Of a stretch of 7,418 nucleotides of DNA, positions 5,388 to 7,418 are shown in pieces. Within the stretch, counting starts at the first letter, position 1; each line of letters starts with the position of its first letter. The notes under the pieces are model-generated. The model was not told the origin of the DNA and ran no database searches. It saw nothing but the letters and a program-made list of their open reading frames with translations. The DNA is from Fermentibacter danicus. Its GTDB lineage: Bacteria; Fermentibacterota; Fermentibacteria; Fermentibacterales; Fermentibacteraceae. A program made the position numbers and the translations under genes. The stretch is from the NCBI GenBank assembly GCA_001618615.1, contig LKHB01000013.1, positions 1-7,418 of the forward strand. The letters run 5' to 3'.

Positions 5388-6196
5388 CAGATCCGGCCTC
5401 CCTTTCTCCTGAAGGCAATTACGTCCCTTCGAGTCGGGAAACCGTTCCTGCTCCCGCTGTCCGGGGGGTTGGGAAGCGTTCTGAAACCGCCTTCCGCAAC
5501 GATCCGGAGACCTTCGACAACGAGATCGGCTCCCTTACGCTTGGCCTGGTGGATGAGGTCGTGGAGCGACACCTCCTCACGCGACACCGGGATCTCCCTC
5601 TGGAGAAGGATCTCTCCGCCGTCCAGCTCGGGAGTCATGAGGTGGAGGGTGACTCCTGCCCTGGGTGGATCGGCTGCCAGGGACCAGAAGGTAGGCAGCA
5701 TGCCCCTGTTGTCCGGAAGGAGGGCTGAATGGAGGTTGAGCGCGCAGATCCGGGGTATCGCCAGTACCTTCCTGCGGAGTATCTGAGGGCAGGCTATCGA
5801 CACTATCACGTCGGGGGCGAGGTTCTCGAGGAATGCCCGGCCGGCGGGTGAGTTGATTCTGTCGAGCGATGCGAATCCTGCGCCCGATCTCGAGGCGGCC
5901 TGCCGCAGGGAGTGCGGCCGTCCGGCTGGAAGCCCGAGCCTTGCGGTCGCCTTGAGTGCAAGCATCTGAAACGCGCGCACCGCGAAGCCGAAGGGGCCGT
6001 AAAGTCCGAGATACCTGCGGAGGTTTACCTTCGTCTCCTTGAAGGAGGCGTGCCCCGGCAGGGAAACGACCGTAAACGCCCATCCCGGGAGGGCCCTGAT
6101 TATTCTCTCGACCGCCGGGGGAATCTCGAAGGGTTCGTCGTCACAAAGAAGGACGACGCGGAGAGCCCTTTCGGGGTGTGTCGGCTCCGCGGTCAC
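5384..6196 (-). CDS. Formyltransferase family protein (methionyl-tRNA formyltransferase-like fold, probable sugar N-formyltransferase)
   Basis: Enzymes of this fold move a formyl group from 10-formyltetrahydrofolate to an amine. The protein has 270 residues. The catalytic triad is visible: Asn154 and His156 in ALNLHSALLPDNRG, and Asp192 in LDGGEIL. The N-terminal region (about 12-110) is not the usual Fmt one, and there is no Fmt C-terminal tRNA-binding domain, so it is unlikely to be the housekeeping methionyl-tRNA enzyme. The C-terminal NGFPTRRDVIAFRRKGGR resembles stand-alone formyltransferases found in surface-polysaccharide loci. The GTG start overlaps the stop of the membrane-protein gene (GTGA). 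No proper ribosome site precedes it, so coupling is expected. It is also GTGA-coupled to the deacetylase that follows. An amino sugar exposed by that deacetylase is the inferred acceptor. Fold is secure; substrate is not. Confidence 0.87.
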   Translation of the reverse strand: MTAEPTHPERALRVVLLCDDEPFEIPPAVERIIRALPGWAFTVVSLPGHASFKETKVNLRRYLGLYGPFGFAVRAFQMLALKATARLGLPAGRPHSLRQAASRSGAGFASLDRINSPAGRAFLENLAPDVIVSIACPQILRRKVLAIPRICALNLHSALLPDNRGMLPTFWSLAADPPRAGVTLHLMTPELDGGEILLQREIPVSREEVSLHDLIHQAKRKGADLVVEGLRIVAEGGFRTLPNPPDSGSRNGFPTRRDVIAFRRKGGRIW

Positions 6197-6708
6197 CCCT
6201 GGGCCGTTCCGGGCCTGGCGGCCAGGGCGAAGAGGTAGAAGACGCCCAGCACCAATGTGAGGGCGGAGTAGAAGATCGGGCTGAGGAAAAGGGACCCGAG
6301 AAGCCAGAAGATGATCAGAAGCGGCCCTGCACTGCGGAAATGCTCACCCGTGGACACCGCACGGGTCGGGGGCATCTTCTTCATGCCGGCGAAGAGATCC
6401 TCCGCGAAGCTGAACAGTACGATGGACACGGCGACGAGCGAGAGGTGGAGGACGGTTCCTCCGATCAGGAACCTGTTGTCCGCCCGTGCAGCCAGAGCCG
6501 TCGCCAGGGGCAGGAACAGCATGCCCGCCAGGAGGAATCGGAATCCCATCCTGATGGCGTCGTTGCAGTCGACCGGTCCGCCTCTGCGCTCCCGGAGGCG
6601 CAGAATCCTCGAGAGCAGGAATCTGGAGAGCCGGAAGAGAAGCATCATCACCGCGATGACTGCGGCGACCGTCACATAGTCCAGGATCCTCTGCATCGTT
6701 CCTCCCAT
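6193..6708 (-). CDS. Multi-pass integral membrane protein of unknown function
   Basis: This 171-residue protein is not recognised. By hydrophobicity it has about five membrane segments: roughly residues 11-32, 56-74, 80-101, 127-143 and 145-164. They are joined by an Arg-rich loop (26-42) and a polar loop (103-126); the positive-inside rule would put the Arg-rich loop in the cytoplasm. No catalytic motif is apparent. The start at 6708 has GGAGG only three bases before it. The ATG four codons later (6696) has GGGAGG four bases before it and is an equally good choice. Its stop overlaps the formyltransferase start (GTGA), so it belongs to the same glycan-modification unit, perhaps as a membrane anchor or transport helper. 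That role is inferred from context alone. Confidence 0.82.
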   Translation of the reverse strand: MGGTMQRILDYVTVAAVIAVMMLLFRLSRFLLSRILRLRERRGGPVDCNDAIRMGFRFLLAGMLFLPLATALAARADNRFLIGGTVLHLSLVAVSIVLFSFAEDLFAGMKKMPPTRAVSTGEHFRSAGPLLIIFWLLGSLFLSPIFYSALTLVLGVFYLFALAARPGTAQG

Positions 6709-6764
6709 GATCCTCCATTATCACGAAAGCGGGCTCAGCGGCGCAAGCCGCACCGGACCGAGCG
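6709..6764. other. Short intergenic gap with an in-frame duplicated gene tail
   Basis: These 56 bases separate the HAD gene from the membrane-protein gene on the minus strand. TGCGCCGCTGA, which ends the HAD gene (6765-6775), recurs exactly 30 bases further on (6735-6745) in the same frame. It therefore supplies a second in-frame stop after Arg-Ser-Val-Arg-Cys-Gly-Leu-Arg-Arg. There is a weak 5-bp GC hairpin with a GCAA loop. No convincing promoter or terminator is seen, so the HAD gene is probably cotranscribed with the downstream genes. Confidence 0.5.
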
Positions 6765-7418
6765 TCAGCGGCGCAGCTCGCGCAGCATGGGGAGCAGGGC
6801 GCCGATCCCTTCCAGCGCGTATCCGGCCGTGAGGTCGAAGTCCCTGTTCAGGCGGCTCCTGACCAGAACCGATCGGAACCCGCCTCTCGTTGCCGCCTCC
6901 AGGCCCTTCCAGGCGTCCTCGAAGACCAGTGTTTCATCCGGCCCGGATCCCAGAAGCGAAGCAGCCCGGAGGAAGATGTCGGGCATCGGCTTCTTCGGCA
7001 GGCCTGCGCCTCCGACGACAGGTATCGGGGACGCCCCCGCCGCCGCGATGATGCTGCGGATCAGGGATTCGTCCGTGTTGGACGCTATGGCGCAGCGCCC
7101 GGCGAAAGCTCCTGTCGAAAGCTCGTCGAGAACTCCTGCTGCCCCGTCCATCAGCCCGATCCGTCCCGACCCGCAGAAGGATGCGTAGACGGACTTCTGG
7201 ATCGAGGACGCCTCGACCGGATCCACTCGCGCCTCCAGGTCGGGATGGCGGGCGAGATGCCCCTTCAGCCCCTCTCCAAGGGAGGTCCAGTGAAGGAGAT
7301 ACTCTTCCTCCGGGATCTGCACTCCCCATTTCGACAGGGCGACGTTCCAGGATTCATGGTACAGAAGTTCGCTGTCCGCGAGGACTCCGTCGAAGTCGAG
7401 GAGCAGGGCGCGGAAGCC
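6765..7418 (-). CDS. HAD-superfamily hydrolase (subfamily IA, beta-phosphoglucomutase/phosphatase-like), N-terminus cut by the window
   Basis: HAD subfamily IA enzymes form an aspartyl-phosphate to hydrolyse or shift phosphate on small substrates, often sugar phosphates. 217 residues are visible and the frame is open to the window edge. All four motifs are present: motif I DFDGVLADSE (residues 8-17, nucleophile Asp8, acid/base Asp10), motif II Ser113 in IASNTDES, motif III Lys143 in PKKPMPD, and motif IV FEDAWKGLEAA with Glu167-Asp168. The residues between motifs I and II form the expected helical cap. Motif I sits so close to the edge that only a few N-terminal residues are missing. It is 56 bp upstream of the membrane-protein gene on the same strand, so it could supply or recycle a sugar phosphate for the glycan genes, but this link is weak. 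Exact substrate cannot be told. Confidence 0.92.
   Translation of the reverse strand, partial: GFRALLLDFDGVLADSELLYHESWNVALSKWGVQIPEEEYLLHWTSLGEGLKGHLARHPDLEARVDPVEASSIQKSVYASFCGSGRIGLMDGAAGVLDELSTGAFAGRCAIASNTDESLIRSIIAAAGASPIPVVGGAGLPKKPMPDIFLRAASLLGSGPDETLVFEDAWKGLEAATRGGFRSVLVRSRLNRDFDLTAGYALEGIGALLPMLRELRR

Noticed and set aside
4665..5786. 373-residue plus-strand open frame opposite the deacetylase and formyltransferase genes
   Set aside because: The minus-strand frames carry clear family motifs and catalytic residues; the plus frame is a GC-rich shadow with no recognisable domain.
6717..6746. Possible minus-strand promoter (TTGCGC, 18 bases, GATAAT) before the membrane-protein gene
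   Set aside because: The -35 matches at only three positions, and the start would fall two bases before the ATG, removing the ribosome site. Read-through from the HAD gene is more likely.
6178..7188. 336-residue plus-strand open frame opposite the membrane-protein and HAD genes
   Set aside because: Its composition is highly charged (Arg, Glu, His, Gln) low complexity, and it mirrors real minus-strand genes with HAD motifs and membrane segments.
1..7418. oriC, DnaA boxes, tRNA or rRNA genes, CRISPR arrays, insertion sequences
   Set aside because: I looked for DnaA-box words, AT-rich blocks, cloverleaf-like sequence, regularly spaced repeats and transposase motifs and saw none, although the gene order suggests the origin is not far away.

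Overview
The window is a dense, high-GC bacterial chromosomal segment. ATG, GTG and TTG starts are all used, and AGG/AGA is common among arginine codons. The left half is the conserved chromosomal block mnmG (5' end outside the window), rsmG, parA, parB, which in many bacteria sits close to the replication origin. I saw no DnaA-box cluster or AT-rich unwinding region, so the origin itself is probably not inside these 7.4 kb. The lineage cannot be fixed from this sequence. An uncultured, probably anaerobic or metal-cofactor-rich bacterium is a reasonable guess, because of the clostridial-type ferredoxin, but it is only a guess.

Region 1 (1-3816, + strand) is a tightly overlapping operon. mnmG (tRNA wobble-uridine modification) overlaps rsmG (16S rRNA m7G methyltransferase) by 17 bp, rsmG overlaps parA by 4 bp, parA overlaps parB by 4 bp, and parB overlaps a small uncharacterised coiled-coil gene by 8 bp. 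Two perfect ParB-binding (parS) palindromes lie inside this operon: one in mnmG at 36-49 and one at 1273-1286. The second occupies the spacer between the rsmG Shine-Dalgarno sequence and its GTG start. The two sites share 18 identical bases but are read in different frames, so they are conserved as DNA and not as protein. ParA, ParB and parS together form a complete chromosome-segregation module.

Region 2 (3813-4500) holds a small minus-strand gene of unknown function. It runs into the operon tail to tail, with the two stop codons sharing bases in a CTAG. Its product and the small protein encoded after parB share a spaced motif (FAxxWxxF in a common helical context), so they may be distant relatives. 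Divergent from it is a monocistronic 2[4Fe-4S] ferredoxin gene with its own good sigma-70 type promoter and a strong intrinsic terminator.

Region 3 (4476-7418, - strand) reads right to left. It contains a HAD-family phosphatase/phosphomutase (N-terminus cut by the window edge), a multi-pass membrane protein of unknown function, a formyltransferase-fold enzyme and a DUF3473-type polysaccharide deacetylase. The last three are joined by GTGA stop/start overlaps and are surely co-translated. Together they look like a cell-surface glycan modification unit: a deacetylase that could expose an amine and a formyltransferase that could re-acylate it. The substrate is unknown.

The points most worth following are the parS site built into the rsmG start, the unknown gene translationally coupled to parB with its possible convergent relative, and the paired deacetylase/formyltransferase.
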